64,000 nucleotides of DNA from Rutstroemia sp. NJR-2017a BVV2 (GCA_002946415.1 NJPS01000011.1:868001-932000); one strand, 5' to 3'. Counted from the stretch's first letter, positions 22,488-34,016 are shown. Notes: generated by a model from the letters alone, not told the origin. Numbers and translations: made by a program.

Positions 22488-23013
22488 TGAGTCGTATTCA
22501 TTCATTGATTTAGTCATACCGTGAAGCGATGGCGTTGGTGGGATAGTTCTGATCTAGTGAAGGATAGATGGGATGGCTGATGGGATAGTACTGAGAACTT
22601 GTGAGAAGATGTTGGACTTTCGTAGTTGATAGTTGAGATCGTTACAAAAATCTAGTGAATCTGGATAGTTCGAAATATCAATCCACAATGAGATCCAGTC
22701 GTGTAATACATTGTGCTCTGATTGCCTGGAGAAAGTAGTCTTCGAAAAATGATCGGGACTGGCAGGACAGCCCATAGAAAAATGAAAATGGTAGCCTTGT
22801 GTAGCCTGGGACTAGCCTTGCGTCATCTCCCCGAGTGATTTATGGCCTCGTTTGAAAAACTTCATTTTCCTCGCCACAAAAACCACGCTGCTGTAGAATA
22901 GTCTACTGTCTTCTATTTACAGAATGATTATTAGGTAGCATCTCTTGATCTGCCATCAACTCAAACAGCTGTGTTTTGGATATACCCTACTGCAGATTTG
23001 TTGACTTTCGCTG
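22488..23013. other. Intergenic spacer
   Basis: 3' flank of the histidine kinase and 5' flank of the next gene. Nothing recognisable apart from ordinary AT-rich sequence. Confidence 0.5.
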
Positions 23014-24561
23014 ATGTCCTTTTCGCGGCTCGCAAGATGTCTTAGATGTCGACTGACGACACATTCTCCGAATGTCAGTTATATTCCACGACTTATTAAT
23101 TCGAGCTGCCATAGATCTCCAATCTCCGCGCATACGAATTTACGACAGTATTCCGGGCTGCGTCGTCGTACTGATGATGTGGGTTTCCGTCGCAAGGACG
23201 ATTACGAGAATGGTGCATACGGCAATGCATTGAACGAGGCACCAGCCCAGCATGAAGCGTCCCAAGTTGAAGGCAATCGGTCGGAAGGCAAAGTCCTCAC
23301 AGAACAGGCCGATGGGAGTCCTACTGCAGGGTATATGAGTTTTAAATCGCTCGGAAAAGATAGTGTTACATCTGCCAACAATCAGGACAAGCCATTGAAT
23401 TTTGGAGATGGAGAGAATGCTTCAACACAGCCACCAAACGACCACTATACCTTATTCGAAAAGTTCTTAGAAGAAGAGTTTGAGAATAATGATGAAGAAG
23501 AGGAAGTGAAAAGTTACCAGATCGGTGAAATGGAGAAATCCTCTAAAGATTCGCAGACGAACGAGCTTCTAGACCATGATAGACGACGAGAGCAATACCA
23601 AAGCAACACATTTTCGAACACAGGCGACAGAAATGCAAATATACATCCAAATAGGGCACCGACGAAGATTGGTATAGAACCAGACTTTTCTATTTGGAGA
23701 CCAGTAGCCTCAAAATTGAAACATGACATAACCGGAGACCCAATGAGAGATCCAAAGTTGCGCCAGTTGCGCCAGCGAGAACGCAATCAGGCGCATTCAA
23801 GTTTCAGCATTCATTGTCGTATTGATGAAGGATTGTTGACGGATTTGGATACTCTGATAACAAACTTTTTGACAGGGTACTGCGAGCTCAACCAAGCTCG
23901 CAGTAAGATCGCATTGTTAAAGGAGTTACCCGCACGGCACTGGCGAACGTATCAATCTATGGTACGGCTGTTATGCGCATGCAAGTCTGGTATCACTTTG
24001 GGAGTTGCTTCTCCGTTTGTCACGTCCGTTGGCTCCGATAAACGGCAGTCCACATACTCCTTGGGTCTGGTACTACACGATGATTCAGGAATGGCTATTT
24101 ACCGCGACACGATTCGCCGAGCACTTGAACTCGACTTCAACGACTACAGTCTTTCCACAAATGTTCCTAGTGTGACGACGGGAACTATTTTATGTAGAGG
24201 GTTGAGAGAATCAGAGGCAAAGGCACTCGTGGAAGAGATAAAGTTGGCATATCCCAACGGCATCGACCTAGGTGTATCAACGCGTTGTTCCTTGCAACAC
24301 ACGCTGCATAGTATTGGAAAGAATCGCCCTGTAGTTACTGACTCGCCGCAATTCCTCATGCTGGGCCAAGATCTTCGTGCTCTATCGGCAGACCCTAGGG
24401 ATAAACAAGTTGAAGATCTATGGACAATAACTATGATGGAGATTGAAGATCCTACTGTTCTCCCTGATTATGAAGCATATCGTTTTAGAAGAGTTCGACA
24501 TACACGTCTCAAGGAATACAAAGAGAACATTAAGAATCGAGTCAAGGATCGCGACGTCTAG
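23014..24561 (+). CDS. Conserved hypothetical protein, probable mitochondrial presequence
   Basis: Single-exon frame of 515 residues. The first 50 residues are rich in Arg and Ser with almost no acids (MSFSRLARCLRCRLTTHSPN), which fits a mitochondrial targeting peptide. An acidic, disordered part follows (about 60-220, with an EEEEV stretch). The C-terminal half (about 225-515) is folded-looking, with helices around DEGLLTDLDTLITNFLTGYC and HWRTYQSMVRLLCACKSGI, and a basic tail. Such N-terminal targeting plus an alpha-helical domain is seen in mitochondrial translation and gene-expression factors, but I do not recognise the family and assign no function. Confidence 0.8.
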   Translation: MSFSRLARCLRCRLTTHSPNVSYIPRLINSSCHRSPISAHTNLRQYSGLRRRTDDVGFRRKDDYENGAYGNALNEAPAQHEASQVEGNRSEGKVLTEQADGSPTAGYMSFKSLGKDSVTSANNQDKPLNFGDGENASTQPPNDHYTLFEKFLEEEFENNDEEEEVKSYQIGEMEKSSKDSQTNELLDHDRRREQYQSNTFSNTGDRNANIHPNRAPTKIGIEPDFSIWRPVASKLKHDITGDPMRDPKLRQLRQRERNQAHSSFSIHCRIDEGLLTDLDTLITNFLTGYCELNQARSKIALLKELPARHWRTYQSMVRLLCACKSGITLGVASPFVTSVGSDKRQSTYSLGLVLHDDSGMAIYRDTIRRALELDFNDYSLSTNVPSVTTGTILCRGLRESEAKALVEEIKLAYPNGIDLGVSTRCSLQHTLHSIGKNRPVVTDSPQFLMLGQDLRALSADPRDKQVEDLWTITMMEIEDPTVLPDYEAYRFRRVRHTRLKEYKENIKNRVKDRDV

Positions 24562-24869
24562 GATGGTTGTCCGTGTTGTTTCTTTCTGATGTCGACAGCA
24601 GGCTATCTGACTTACGCTGTACGAGAACTTGCCCCGACGAAGGAATCAATTGGCGATCAATAGACAATCTCATCTTTCTATCTATGACTGCCATTCCCGT
24701 GAATGCGTGCTTTTAAGATATTGCCGGATGCGTGAGTAATTTCCTTTGTTAAAATTTCGCAGCGATCTACACCTCAGTACGATTTTGCTATATATGTTCT
24801 TTGTTTGGAATTTGGACATATGAGGCTTACATGCAATCACAGTATTTTTAAGTATCCGAACGTACCACT
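24562..24869. other. Intergenic spacer
   Basis: A 308-base gap between two co-directional genes; no feature seen. Confidence 0.5.
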
Positions 24870-26762
24870 ATGGATTCAGAAGAAATTTTCGGTCCAGAAA
24901 GAAGCCGCTCGAGAAGTCACTCTCGAATGGCCACCCCAGAATCATCAACCGCCTACTTGTACAAAGTCGCTAGTCAAGAGCGTGATGACCTTCGGAAATG
25001 GGTCACTCAACTCGAGACACAGCTAGTGGGCGAGGAACGGCGTTTGGGAACCGCGGATAATGCGAAAACTCTCTCAGCAATTCAAGCACAGAAGGAAGCT
25101 TACCGTCAACGAGTCCAGAATCTAGAACTTGAGGTTATTCGTGCAGAAAATACACGCGGTAATGAGTTCCAAGACCTACTGCTCAATCGGGATGGAATCC
25201 AGCATCAGTTGAATGAATTGAGAGAGCAGGTTTATGGCCGCACGGGGTATCTTGCACAAATCCAAAATTTGCAGGTTGTTCTGGAATTAAAAAATATCAC
25301 TAGTCGGAGTGGGACGCCTGAGGCCATTGGACTGGAAAATGAGCTCATGAAGGTCATGGAAGAACGCGATCAACTGAAAGATATCGCAGAGATTGTGGGA
25401 AGGAGAATTCAAGAGGTGGAAGATACCATTAATGCAGTGAGCAAAGAGAACGAGCGTCTCCTGGGAGAGAACAGAGCTTGGGAGCAAGATAGGGAGTCCT
25501 GGGATGCAGAACTCAATAAACAATTTGCAAGAAATGCAGAATTGTCGTTGGAGGTGCGAACATTGGAGGATACAGTGCGCGGCAAGGGAGTCGGTGCGAA
25601 CATGAGTAGCGCCAATATAGGTGTTGCGAACATGAGTGATGCTCCATCCGATTCCTTGACGTACTGGAGAGAGTGGGCAAAGAAGTTGGAAGAATTTGTT
25701 AGGACTGAGCCGCATGAGGTCGAGGAGCTGTATGATCTCGCCCACACATACCTACCACGACTCGATGAAAACGAACAATACCTTGGTGTAGAATGGGTGC
25801 AAGAATTGATCAGTTTGGTATCGGACCGGCCGGAAGTGCAAGGACAGCCAGACACCTCCAGCGAACAACCAGCCAACGTGCTTGAAATGGCGAAACGTAA
25901 GATTGATGAGCTATGCGAAGAAGTTGAGAAATGCAAAGAGGATATCAAAATTGTGACGGAAACCCGCGATTGGTTCCGACAATTACTGCCCAAAGAGAAG
26001 CAGCTGGCTGCAGAAAAAGAAGAGCTGTGGAAGGATAAATTTGAGAAAGAAGTGGATGAAGCCGAGACGCACGCACGAGAGTTTGTGGAAGAGGCGGAGA
26101 ATTTACAGCGCAGGCTTGATGATGCACACGAGACGATTCGCCGCCTACGAGGGATTGGAGGGGCTGGCGAGGAAGTCGAGACTTTGAGAATCGACCTATA
26201 TAATGCATTGGAAGAATGCGAAGACCTACAACGGGAGCTTTATCAGGCAAGCAAAGATAATAAAGATCTGAAGAAAGAATTTGAGAAGAGTTTAGGAACC
26301 GCAGAGGATCAAGTTCGAGAAGCGGTTTCTTTGAAGTCGGATGCTGAGTTGAGATTGCAAGTTGTAGAGGAAAAGTTGGTCAATGCAGAGATACAGCTTC
26401 AGAATCTGAAGGGGTCTTCTGTTGACGAATACCCGAATTTGGATCCTCCGCCTCTCAACATACAAGTTCGTCGTGCCAAAAAGAAGGTCGATGTGGATGT
26501 TCAGGAAAGCCCAATGTCAGAATTTCCATCTCCAGAAGTTCGGACGTCTAAGAGGAGAGAAACTGATGCATCATGGGTGGAGTCGGATAACAGTCCAATC
26601 GAGAGTCCTGTGGTGAAGGTTAGAAGAAGTGGGCGGGCTACGAAAACTGCAAATTCAAGCACTGCTGATGCTGCCGCAGTGCTAAAGGCAAAAGTTGGAA
26701 GGAAACGGAAGAATGAAGTTGAGAAGAGCAAAGGAGAAAAGGGATCGAAGAAGAAGAAGTGA
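24870..26762 (+). CDS. Coiled-coil protein with basic nuclear-type tail
   Basis: Single exon, 630 residues. Most of the chain (about 30-235 and 335-545) is heptad-rich coiled coil with dense Glu/Lys/Gln/Leu, broken by a less regular segment at about 235-335 (LTYWREWAKKLEEFVRTEP, EWVQELISLV). The C-terminal 90 residues are Ser/Pro/Lys-rich with an RRSGRATKTA patch and end in a poly-Lys cluster, a likely nuclear localisation signal. It could be a structural or scaffold protein of the nucleus or spindle; no family is recognised. Strong codon continuity over 1.9 kb makes the gene itself secure. Confidence 0.85.
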   Translation: MDSEEIFGPERSRSRSHSRMATPESSTAYLYKVASQERDDLRKWVTQLETQLVGEERRLGTADNAKTLSAIQAQKEAYRQRVQNLELEVIRAENTRGNEFQDLLLNRDGIQHQLNELREQVYGRTGYLAQIQNLQVVLELKNITSRSGTPEAIGLENELMKVMEERDQLKDIAEIVGRRIQEVEDTINAVSKENERLLGENRAWEQDRESWDAELNKQFARNAELSLEVRTLEDTVRGKGVGANMSSANIGVANMSDAPSDSLTYWREWAKKLEEFVRTEPHEVEELYDLAHTYLPRLDENEQYLGVEWVQELISLVSDRPEVQGQPDTSSEQPANVLEMAKRKIDELCEEVEKCKEDIKIVTETRDWFRQLLPKEKQLAAEKEELWKDKFEKEVDEAETHAREFVEEAENLQRRLDDAHETIRRLRGIGGAGEEVETLRIDLYNALEECEDLQRELYQASKDNKDLKKEFEKSLGTAEDQVREAVSLKSDAELRLQVVEEKLVNAEIQLQNLKGSSVDEYPNLDPPPLNIQVRRAKKKVDVDVQESPMSEFPSPEVRTSKRRETDASWVESDNSPIESPVVKVRRSGRATKTANSSTADAAAVLKAKVGRKRKNEVEKSKGEKGSKKKK

Positions 26763-27811
26763 TGTTGCTTCTCAGTTTCACCTGGAAGTGAACGTGATGT
26801 TGGATCAGTTGTTAGGATGAGTTTTAGTTTCATCTGGTATACCATTCTATCGTTTCCCATTCTGTTTTCTCCCGATGACCTGTACCAGCCTGTGTGTTTC
26901 ATCTGTTCATATGGCCTAGGTGGCCAAATGTGAGGCAATACTTGAATTTTTACAGACGAAGTATTCTAGAACCCAACTCCAGCTGTGTTTCTTCCTGAAG
27001 ATGGCCGCTTTGAAGTGCTCAAGGTCCGGGTACGAATAAAGATCGTGAACGTGGGTTTGGTCGTGCGCCTCTAACGTGTGGTTATGGGTTGACTGATTGT
27101 GTTTCCAACACCCATTTCCTTGGCGAGTGACCTCTTCGTCTGGTTTTGAAGATGGCGTCCATCTCAGAAGCCCTTTCGTTGGAATGCAATAATACTGCGT
27201 GTATAAACACGACCGCATCGGAACGAGAATCTCAGCATACACGAGATAGGCCTCCTTGCGGTCGAGTGTTTTGGGTCAAGACCGTCTTAGACCCTAACTC
27301 AAATGACCTAGTAAGAAAATGTACTTCTTTTGCGCCAGCCGACCTTCCGATAAGTTAGTTACTTTCTCGAACAAACCAATGGGTGAAGTTCTGCTGTTGG
27401 TAGATGTTTCAAAGTTTGTTATGCATGGGTAACGAACTTTAAGCGCTTGATCTTTCACGAGCATGGCGTGTACCGATAAATGGCTTGTGGAGCCGACCAT
27501 TTTGATGACCATCGTATAGCGAGAAGGATCCTTCATGGGCAATTCTTCTCAAACAACAAGAATGTGTTGATATTTGTTTAAATAAAGCACTAGAACACCT
27601 CAAAAGTCCAGCACCAGAACACCTCAAAACTTCAACTACAGCACCAGAACACATCAAAACTCCAACTACAGCACCACAGACAATACACTCTTGTCGTTAG
27701 CTACATTCCAGTAACTTGTTTTCGCTTTCGTTGGATACTCATTATTCAACATTTTCCATCCGAATCTATCACCACCACGTCGCGGGCGCACGAGAAATAA
27801 ACTCTATAGCT
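26763..27811. other. Intergenic region with a minisatellite
   Basis: No supported gene. Frames at 26916-27242 (minus) and 27146-27358 (plus) overlap antiparallel and lack domains. A 23/30-bp minisatellite occupies 27587-27679, just upstream of the next gene. Confidence 0.45.
27587..27679. repeat. Minisatellite, AGCACCAGAACACCTCAAAA type
   Basis: Units begin at 27587, 27610, 27640 and 27670 (spacing 23, 30, 30). Each starts AGCACYAGAACAC and the two longer ones end in an ACT(T/C)CAACTAC segment. The array ends about 130 bases before the ATG of the following gene. Confidence 0.85.
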
Positions 27812-28744
27812 ATGTCTTCAGGTAGCAGCAGCCGCAGCAAAGCCAAGGCCACAGCCACCGGCACCAGCACCGGAAACAGTAGCACGACTCACTATACAGC
27901 CGCCAGCAACGGTGGGCACTCGAGAAAAAGATCCAGAAGCCGATCTCCACATCAGCAGCCCCATACTAAGCTGCCTAAGCAAGAAGCGACAGAGAAGAAT
28001 GGCACACAAAATTTGACCTTCAGACCAAAGGCTGGCAAGTCTAGCTCGACATCGAGTGACATTAAGGTTGCTGATTGTAAAAACCCTTCAACCGATCGCG
28101 GAATCCACGAGGAGCTCAAACTGCATTTTCAGATCTGTGGGCCTTGCGAAAATGTCATGAAACTTTGGAAGAGAGGTGCCAGTTTTACAGATGATAAAAA
28201 TCGTAAGGACAAATATACGCTGCTAGAAAGTGTGCTTTTGAACCATAAAGCCACTGACCGCATTGCGAAGGCGGACTTTCTCATTAGCACCATGAATTCA
28301 GCTAAATCCCAGTCGGAAATCAACGATTTGCTTGAAACAGTAGTTTGGGTAAAGAAAGATTTCGACTCGGCCAATTATCTCCTTAAAAAGGGGGCGAGGT
28401 TCACTGACCTATACGGATCAATCAAGGAGCAGTTCGAAGATGAGTTGGATTCTATTAAAGTCTTTAAAAAAGAGAATAAAGAAAAGAAGATGTCAAACTA
28501 CAAAATAAGCCCCGTAACCCGCTATCTTGTCAGTAAGATGGATGAGCGAGGCAAAACGACGTGTCTCAAATGGATATTCTCTCGTCCGAAGTTCTTCTAC
28601 GAGACAGCATTCGTGGACTTGCTCATCGAAAATGATGTTAGAATTCATCCAGACGAGGCGAAAAAGATGGTTGAAGCGGAACGCGAGGCGATGGGAACGC
28701 TACGTCCATCATTTGAGCGCCTCATGACTTTGGCATCTGCATGA
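27812..28744 (+). CDS. Hypothetical protein with degenerate ankyrin-like helical repeats
   Basis: About 310 residues from the ATG at 27812; the frame is open upstream but has no earlier ATG. The N-terminal 90 residues are Ser/Thr/Lys-rich with an RKRSRSRSP motif that may target the nucleus. The remainder is helical and charged, with phrases such as VMKLWKRGASFTDD, ANYLLKKGARF and LLIENDVRIHPDEA that resemble worn ankyrin hairpins (loss of position along a chain of paired helices). No catalytic motif. It sits next to a BTB-like gene on the same strand; ankyrin and BTB proteins are both protein-contact modules, but no joint role can be claimed. Confidence 0.7.
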   Translation: MSSGSSSRSKAKATATGTSTGNSSTTHYTAASNGGHSRKRSRSRSPHQQPHTKLPKQEATEKNGTQNLTFRPKAGKSSSTSSDIKVADCKNPSTDRGIHEELKLHFQICGPCENVMKLWKRGASFTDDKNRKDKYTLLESVLLNHKATDRIAKADFLISTMNSAKSQSEINDLLETVVWVKKDFDSANYLLKKGARFTDLYGSIKEQFEDELDSIKVFKKENKEKKMSNYKISPVTRYLVSKMDERGKTTCLKWIFSRPKFFYETAFVDLLIENDVRIHPDEAKKMVEAEREAMGTLRPSFERLMTLASA

Positions 28745-28858
28745 TCCTGAGATCTACCTAGTTGTTTCGTCAAAGGATACAACCGTCGAGACACGATAAA
28801 ACCCGCAGAAATGTATTCGCAGGAGAAGTGTTGAAACCACTGTAGTGGGGCTCACACA

Positions 28859-28924
28859 GCCTATGTTTCAGGCTTACGGAGCCTATGCTTCAGGCTTACA
28901 GGGCCTATGCTTCAGGCTTACGAA
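28859..28924. repeat. Tandem repeat, three 22-bp units
   Basis: Three copies of GCCTATGCTTCAGGCTTACR with a variable two-base end (28859, 28881, 28903), followed by a fourth partial GCCTATGG. The units differ at only a few positions. Confidence 0.9.
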
Positions 28925-28964
28925 GCCTATGGAATAGGCCTAAGGCAATAGGCCTGGCAATGCC

Positions 28965-28974
28965 TATAAATATA
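28965..28974 (+). promoter_or_regulatory. TATA box of the BTB-like gene
   Basis: TATAAATATA lies directly after the AGGCCTA palindromic stretch and 216 bases before the ATG at 29190. Confidence 0.5.
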
Positions 28975-29189
28975 GCTAGTCCTTCCCACTGTAGATAGCC
29001 CATTAGTTCAATCAAGTCAAGCATTCAGCACCTTCTTATTAAGTCTTTTAAGCCCTTATTTACCCGCTGTACCTCTGTACGTGCCTGTACAAGAAGAAGG
29101 ACAAGGAAAGAAGTGACGAAAAAACATTCCGCCCTCAATTTCAAATACCATGGCGTAAAAATCTCCCCAAGATTTCAGTTGAGTTGTTC

Positions 29190-29642
29190 ATGAACCATTA
29201 CAAAGAGCAATTCGTAATTAGAGCAAGCGACGATCATACAGTAAAGTTCAATGTGGAACTCATGAAGCTTCGATCGGGGTTCTTTAAGGAATATCTAGAG
29301 AGCAATTCAAAAGACAACAAATTTCGAGAATCACTGCCTGTCCTGCAGTTCATCAAACAGTACGCGGAGACGGGAGTTACAGGACATGAAGATGCTGTTT
29401 GGAAGTCGGAGGCTTTGCCAGGAAAGCACCACGCTCAGGCTCGCTTAACATGTCTCTTCCATATTCTGGAAGCAGCGAGGAGGTTTGGGATGTGTGATCT
29501 GCGGTATGATGTGGAGAATCATATCTTGGAGGAAGGACACAAGCTCATCCACAAATCAAACGTGAAGGAAGCCAAAGCTCTCGCGGAAAAGCATCGAGCA
29601 GAAAGCGTAAAAGCGTATTGCGAAGCTTTAAAGTTCCATTGA
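29190..29642 (+). CDS. BTB/POZ-like domain protein
   Basis: About 150 residues starting at the ATG at 29190 (the frame begins two codons earlier with TTG, which is not used as a start in this setting). Residues 5-40 resemble the BTB entry strand and helix (an FVIRASDDHTVKFNVE strand followed by LMKLRSGFFKEYLES, where BTB proteins have a ..LL..SPFF.. helix). The rest is helical, with LTCLFHILEAARRFGMCDLRYDVENHI matching the BTB alpha-helical end. Fungi expand such short BTB proteins greatly; they usually act as dimerisation modules or Cullin-3 adaptors. The sequence is diverged, so the call is moderate. Confidence 0.65.
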   Translation: MNHYKEQFVIRASDDHTVKFNVELMKLRSGFFKEYLESNSKDNKFRESLPVLQFIKQYAETGVTGHEDAVWKSEALPGKHHAQARLTCLFHILEAARRFGMCDLRYDVENHILEEGHKLIHKSNVKEAKALAEKHRAESVKAYCEALKFH

Positions 29643-31556
29643 TCATGAGAGAAATGTCCAGCAAGCTAAGGATGGCGAGGTAGGAAGTATAGATAGATAG
29701 AATAGAGTACAGTCATAAATTGAACAGATAACTTTAACCTGACTCAGGAACGACGATAGTTATCACCCCCCTTCTTCTCCGGCCTGGCAAGCCCTACTAT
29801 TATATTCTGATCGAGCGACAGTGACCTTAATACCTGCGTTTTCCACACCTTGGTTGTGCTTATCCCGGGTTGTTGCTGCACTGTGTATATGTTGTTGCAT
29901 TTCTGGAAATTGTCGGATTTACCCTTGGTAATGCCTGTGTTGAGACACACGTTGAGATACGGCAGGAGGTTGAGCCATCATCATCAAGGCGCGCTGGTAT
30001 GCTGCGTCGATTAGGTATGGGGTTGAGGAAGAGAAGACCTATCTCAAGTATAGGATTAAGACGAATATCAGGGAAACCTAGAAATATTTCTACCCCTCAC
30101 CTCACCCTTCACATAACTTCCGCTGTTGCAATCCTTATACCTTCCTTATACCTTCCATCTGCGACCGTTCGTTCGCAAAAAATTCATATTCTCCAAAAAT
30201 CTGAGACGAATCAGTTCCGACCTGACCAAGCCTAATCTGCTTTATTTTTTGGCATATGAAACACAATCGATGCACGAGAGGTAAATCACTTCAATTCAAA
30301 TGTACGATGCATAGCCAAGCTATATAACCTCGCACCATCATGGTTTGCGGAGCACAGAGTATGAATCTGAGGCAGCACGCGCCTAACAATGAGGAGAGGT
30401 GTACAGCCTCCAGAAAACCATGGAAGATCAATGAAAGAGGACAGGAAGCCTAAACAAGTCTATCACGAATGTTGAATATCTAAGCATCTGAATAGGTTTC
30501 AGTTGGGCTCTCCCAATCTCCCCAATCAATATTCACCACTTGGCTTGTTCCCAAACAGTGCATCCCGGCTCTGCCATCATGCGAGACCACTAGGCTCTTT
30601 GAGTCATTCCCACGTTGTCCGTTGTCAGTCTAACTTCATCACACTTGCCGCCGCCTTGGCGATATTTTTTTCCAGCCTCCCCATGGTTGACGCACTCCAA
30701 TACCTTTTAAGTTCCACTCCACATTATTGTCTCCCCAAAGTTCACTGTAACGTCGTGATTCAGTCCGTCATCTGATCTGATTCGGTGGTTGAACTCGGTT
30801 TCTGATATCTCCGCTCTCGCCTTCTATTTTCCCTTCCCTCCATCTTCCCAGCTCTACGCGTATGCGGATCTTCAAAATGCCCTGCTTTTCGTCTGCCGCA
30901 GCCGCTCCAGGTCTCCAGAAATCTTGTCAAAGTGGCTGGCAGAAGCGCGTGTTCCCAATCTCGTCTCAGAAATATGCTGCAGGTCTCTTGGGTTTCCTCC
31001 ACGGTCGCATCCCATAACGTCCACCACGAATTTCAACACCTATTTATGGTCGATGCATAGGAAAGCACCTCAGCGATAATAGTCCATCCACCGCAAGATC
31101 TGCAACGCATCTGTTGTTCCACCGGGCTCTATCGCTTTGCAACTGTCCTTTCCCTGTGCTGTCTCCCAATTTCCCAAAAGCGGGTATAGTAGTTTGCTTC
31201 CTCTCCAGTAGTAGAATCTCCTATACTTCATGCATATTTCTGCTGGTCCGCCAGAGTCTTTTTCGTCGCTTTCATCAGTTGTCGGGGGGTCGCCGACGTG
31301 TCGTATTGATCATCATTAACAGCTGCTACCGCCGGGATCGAATAGGGAATAATGGCACCTCAGGCGCTAAGGCTGCTATTATCATATTCTGCAGACCGGC
31401 CACGTGCCGGATAATAAACCGTGTACGATCTGTAAAGACATACAAAAGTTCTACAGGCTCTCATCGTAAATTCCAGGTACCACTTAGAATCCATCTAAGA
31501 CATTCACCACGAAGGCAGGTGTTATAATAAGTGTTGTATACACAGTGCTCCCGCTC
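29643..31556. other. Intergenic region (1.9 kb)
   Basis: No supported gene. Frames at 29870-30235, 30503-30775, 30789-31079 and 31114-31527 have no domain, and their composition changes from frame to frame. Confidence 0.45.
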
Positions 31557-34016
31557 ATGGAGGCTCTCCACACTTCTCCTGGCGACGACGGGCCCCTCGT
31601 GCGCTCTCTTGGTGAAGCCGTATTCGAAGTGACATTATCTAAGAAAAATCGCATAAATTTCTTCCAAGATTGTGTTCAGAAACTTAGCGACGGCCGAGAA
31701 GAGGCAGAGCTGGGTCTGTCCAACCTTCAGACATGGTCACCGAAGTTGGCAGAACATTTCAGGATCCGCGACCCAGACAGCGTGCTCAACACACCTTTTC
31801 GGCTGATCTGTGAGAGTGATCTTGGCTATGTCCCATTCGATGCCGAGAAAGTCATTCGACAGTTCCTCGCTGTTAGCTATTGTTGGCGCGACGATAACCC
31901 ATCCTGGCTCACGGAAGGATGCCAGCCTCATGCGCCATGGCCATTTAGCCAACCCTTTGTCGAGGCTGTTCTTGCTGAGCGTGGTGTACATACTGCCGAT
32001 CCCCAAAGGAATGAGAATTTTCGCAGGGAGGCTATTTGGATCGACCAGATGTGCATTCGACAGGGGGATGAGGTAGAAAAGCAGCAGTGTATCGCCAGTG
32101 AGCAGAACTGTTCTATTTGATTCGCCCATCTTCTCTCCATGATCTCTTCCATTAACTGATTGGAACTGGGCTCCTAATTGGCTATCAAGCAATCAATCTT
32201 AGCTTAAGATCCACCCCATGGGTTCCTTACAGTATGCGATACCACTGATATGATTGACTCACTGACTTGGCGGGCTGCAGTGATGGATATGATATATGAG
32301 AGTTGTCGAAAGATGTTGATCCTCCTTGAGGACGTGACGTTCGACCCTGAGGATGTATTACTGCTAGAGAAGCACAGCACTAATATGTTGGCGTCATCCA
32401 CGACAAACAGACCGTTGGATGTAGTAGAAGTTAGACGGTTAATCGATATCTGCGTCAAGATTGAAAATTCGCGTTGGTGGTCGAGAGCATGGTAAAGTAC
32501 TCTTCTCCAAAACATTTCTTCATTCGATGATCTTTATTCAAGCAGTCTACTTATAATTGCGACCTCTACCAGGTGTTTTCATGAATTTGAGGCTAACAAG
32601 CCATGGAGCGATATGAGACACTTTTATTATGCTCACAATGCGATCTTCATCGTCAAAAGAGCTTCCCCAGCTGAGGATGGTACCCAGACATTCGGCCTAA
32701 AACTTTTAGCGCTACAGTGGGCGAGAAGAGTTACATCAGAGCATGCAGTAGTTGTGGATGGCACATTAAATCAAAAGCTACTTCGTTGGACCCTATTCGC
32801 CAACCATGTTTCCCGATACAATGATCCTACACATCGCGGGCGCGGCACCTTGCGGTCATCACTGATGGCTCGTTATCTTCTTACAGTTACAAACAACTGT
32901 ACCTTCCCTTCTGACATCGCGTCGATTACACTGAACCTCAGCGGATTGGCCATTTATGTCGTCGATCGTTTTCAGGGCACCGATCAGGTGTTCTTCGCCA
33001 TGGCTATGCTCGCTCTTGCATGCGGGGAAAAGACGCCTCTTACTTGGATAGATCCTCGTAAGATCGAGGATTCTTCAAGCACGAGTACTACCTCCTGGCT
33101 ATCGCGACCCTTGGATGAATTTGGCACATTCCTTCCAAAGTTTACTGTTGGGAGTATCAAAGGCATTTACAGCATGACACAGCAAAATATCGAGTTGGAC
33201 CTCATTTTCTTTGAGACCCTTGTCGAGATTATCACGGATGAAGAGCTGGCAAAGACACAGGAGATCTTTCCGGATATACCTATCCGCTCACGTGAGGTGA
33301 GAATGCAAGACGGTCAACTCGACCTGAGCATAACTAGCAACAAAGACGATGAGCATGATAATGGTCGACGCTCTTTCCTCGCCGCAGCACTGAAACTCGG
33401 CTTGCATGGCATTTGCCGCTTATGGCACAACCTCAACGAGGAAGTCGTGCAACCCTCATTCAATAACAACCGCTTCGAGCCATTTCGAGGAACTGAGGAG
33501 CTTCGTCCAGCAGCAAGGAGGTTACTGAGTTGGTTATTCGATTCCACGGGTTGTAATTCTGTGGCTGGGTCTAATGACAAAGATTTCAATTACGAGGAGA
33601 TTCTACTCTCATTTCTAACATTTATCACTGATCCCAGAGCTTCATATCTTACGGCCACGCCTTGTGGATGGATCCAGTGCAACGATGAGTCAAGAGCAAT
33701 CGTCAAATACCCTTTGCTAAGACAGTTATCACTTTATCGCGATCTAACTAAGTTCCGGCTGGCAATGCCCACGGATCTGATCGCATACCCATCCGATGTT
33801 CCACGTGTATGGATTTTGCAACCTCTCAATGAACAAGGAGAGAACATAGACAGCACACGGAATGGTGACGGCCTATATGAAAGCACAGTTGGCAGATGGA
33901 GATTGGTCGGAAAGACGAATTTGCTTGGCGACCCAAGTATGATCTCAAGATCGTGCGACGAAGAGATAGCGAATCGATTTGTTACTCTGAAAAAGCGTCA
34001 GGTCGTACAAGGGTAG
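31557..34016 (+). CDS. HET-domain protein (heterokaryon incompatibility type)
   Basis: Exons 31557-32097, 32281-32491 and 32573-34016 join in frame for about 731 residues. The HET domain occupies about residues 80-290: FLAVSYCWRDDNPSW, then AIWIDQMCIRQ, then a QCIA..MDMIYESCRKMLILLED block that follows intron 1, and RWWSRAWCFHEFEANK across intron 2, in the order usual for HET proteins. The C-terminal 440 residues are variable, as in this family, and are helical with no known domain seen. HET proteins trigger cell death or incompatibility after non-self recognition. The frame upstream opens at a GTG; the ATG at 31557 is chosen. Confidence 0.9.

Larger units (their letters stand above)
28745..29189. 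other. Spacer with tandem repeat and promoter
   Basis: Contains the 22-bp tandem repeat (28859-28924), a run of AGGCCTA-like palindromes (28925-28965) and a TATA box (28965-28974), all upstream of the BTB-like gene. Listed separately. Confidence 0.6.

Noticed and set aside
27716..27811. 32-codon upstream extension of the gene at 27812
   Set aside because: It begins with TTG and lacks an ATG.
31114..31527. 137-codon ORF before the first HET gene
   Set aside because: No domain, and composition unlike neighbouring genes; probably leader or spacer.
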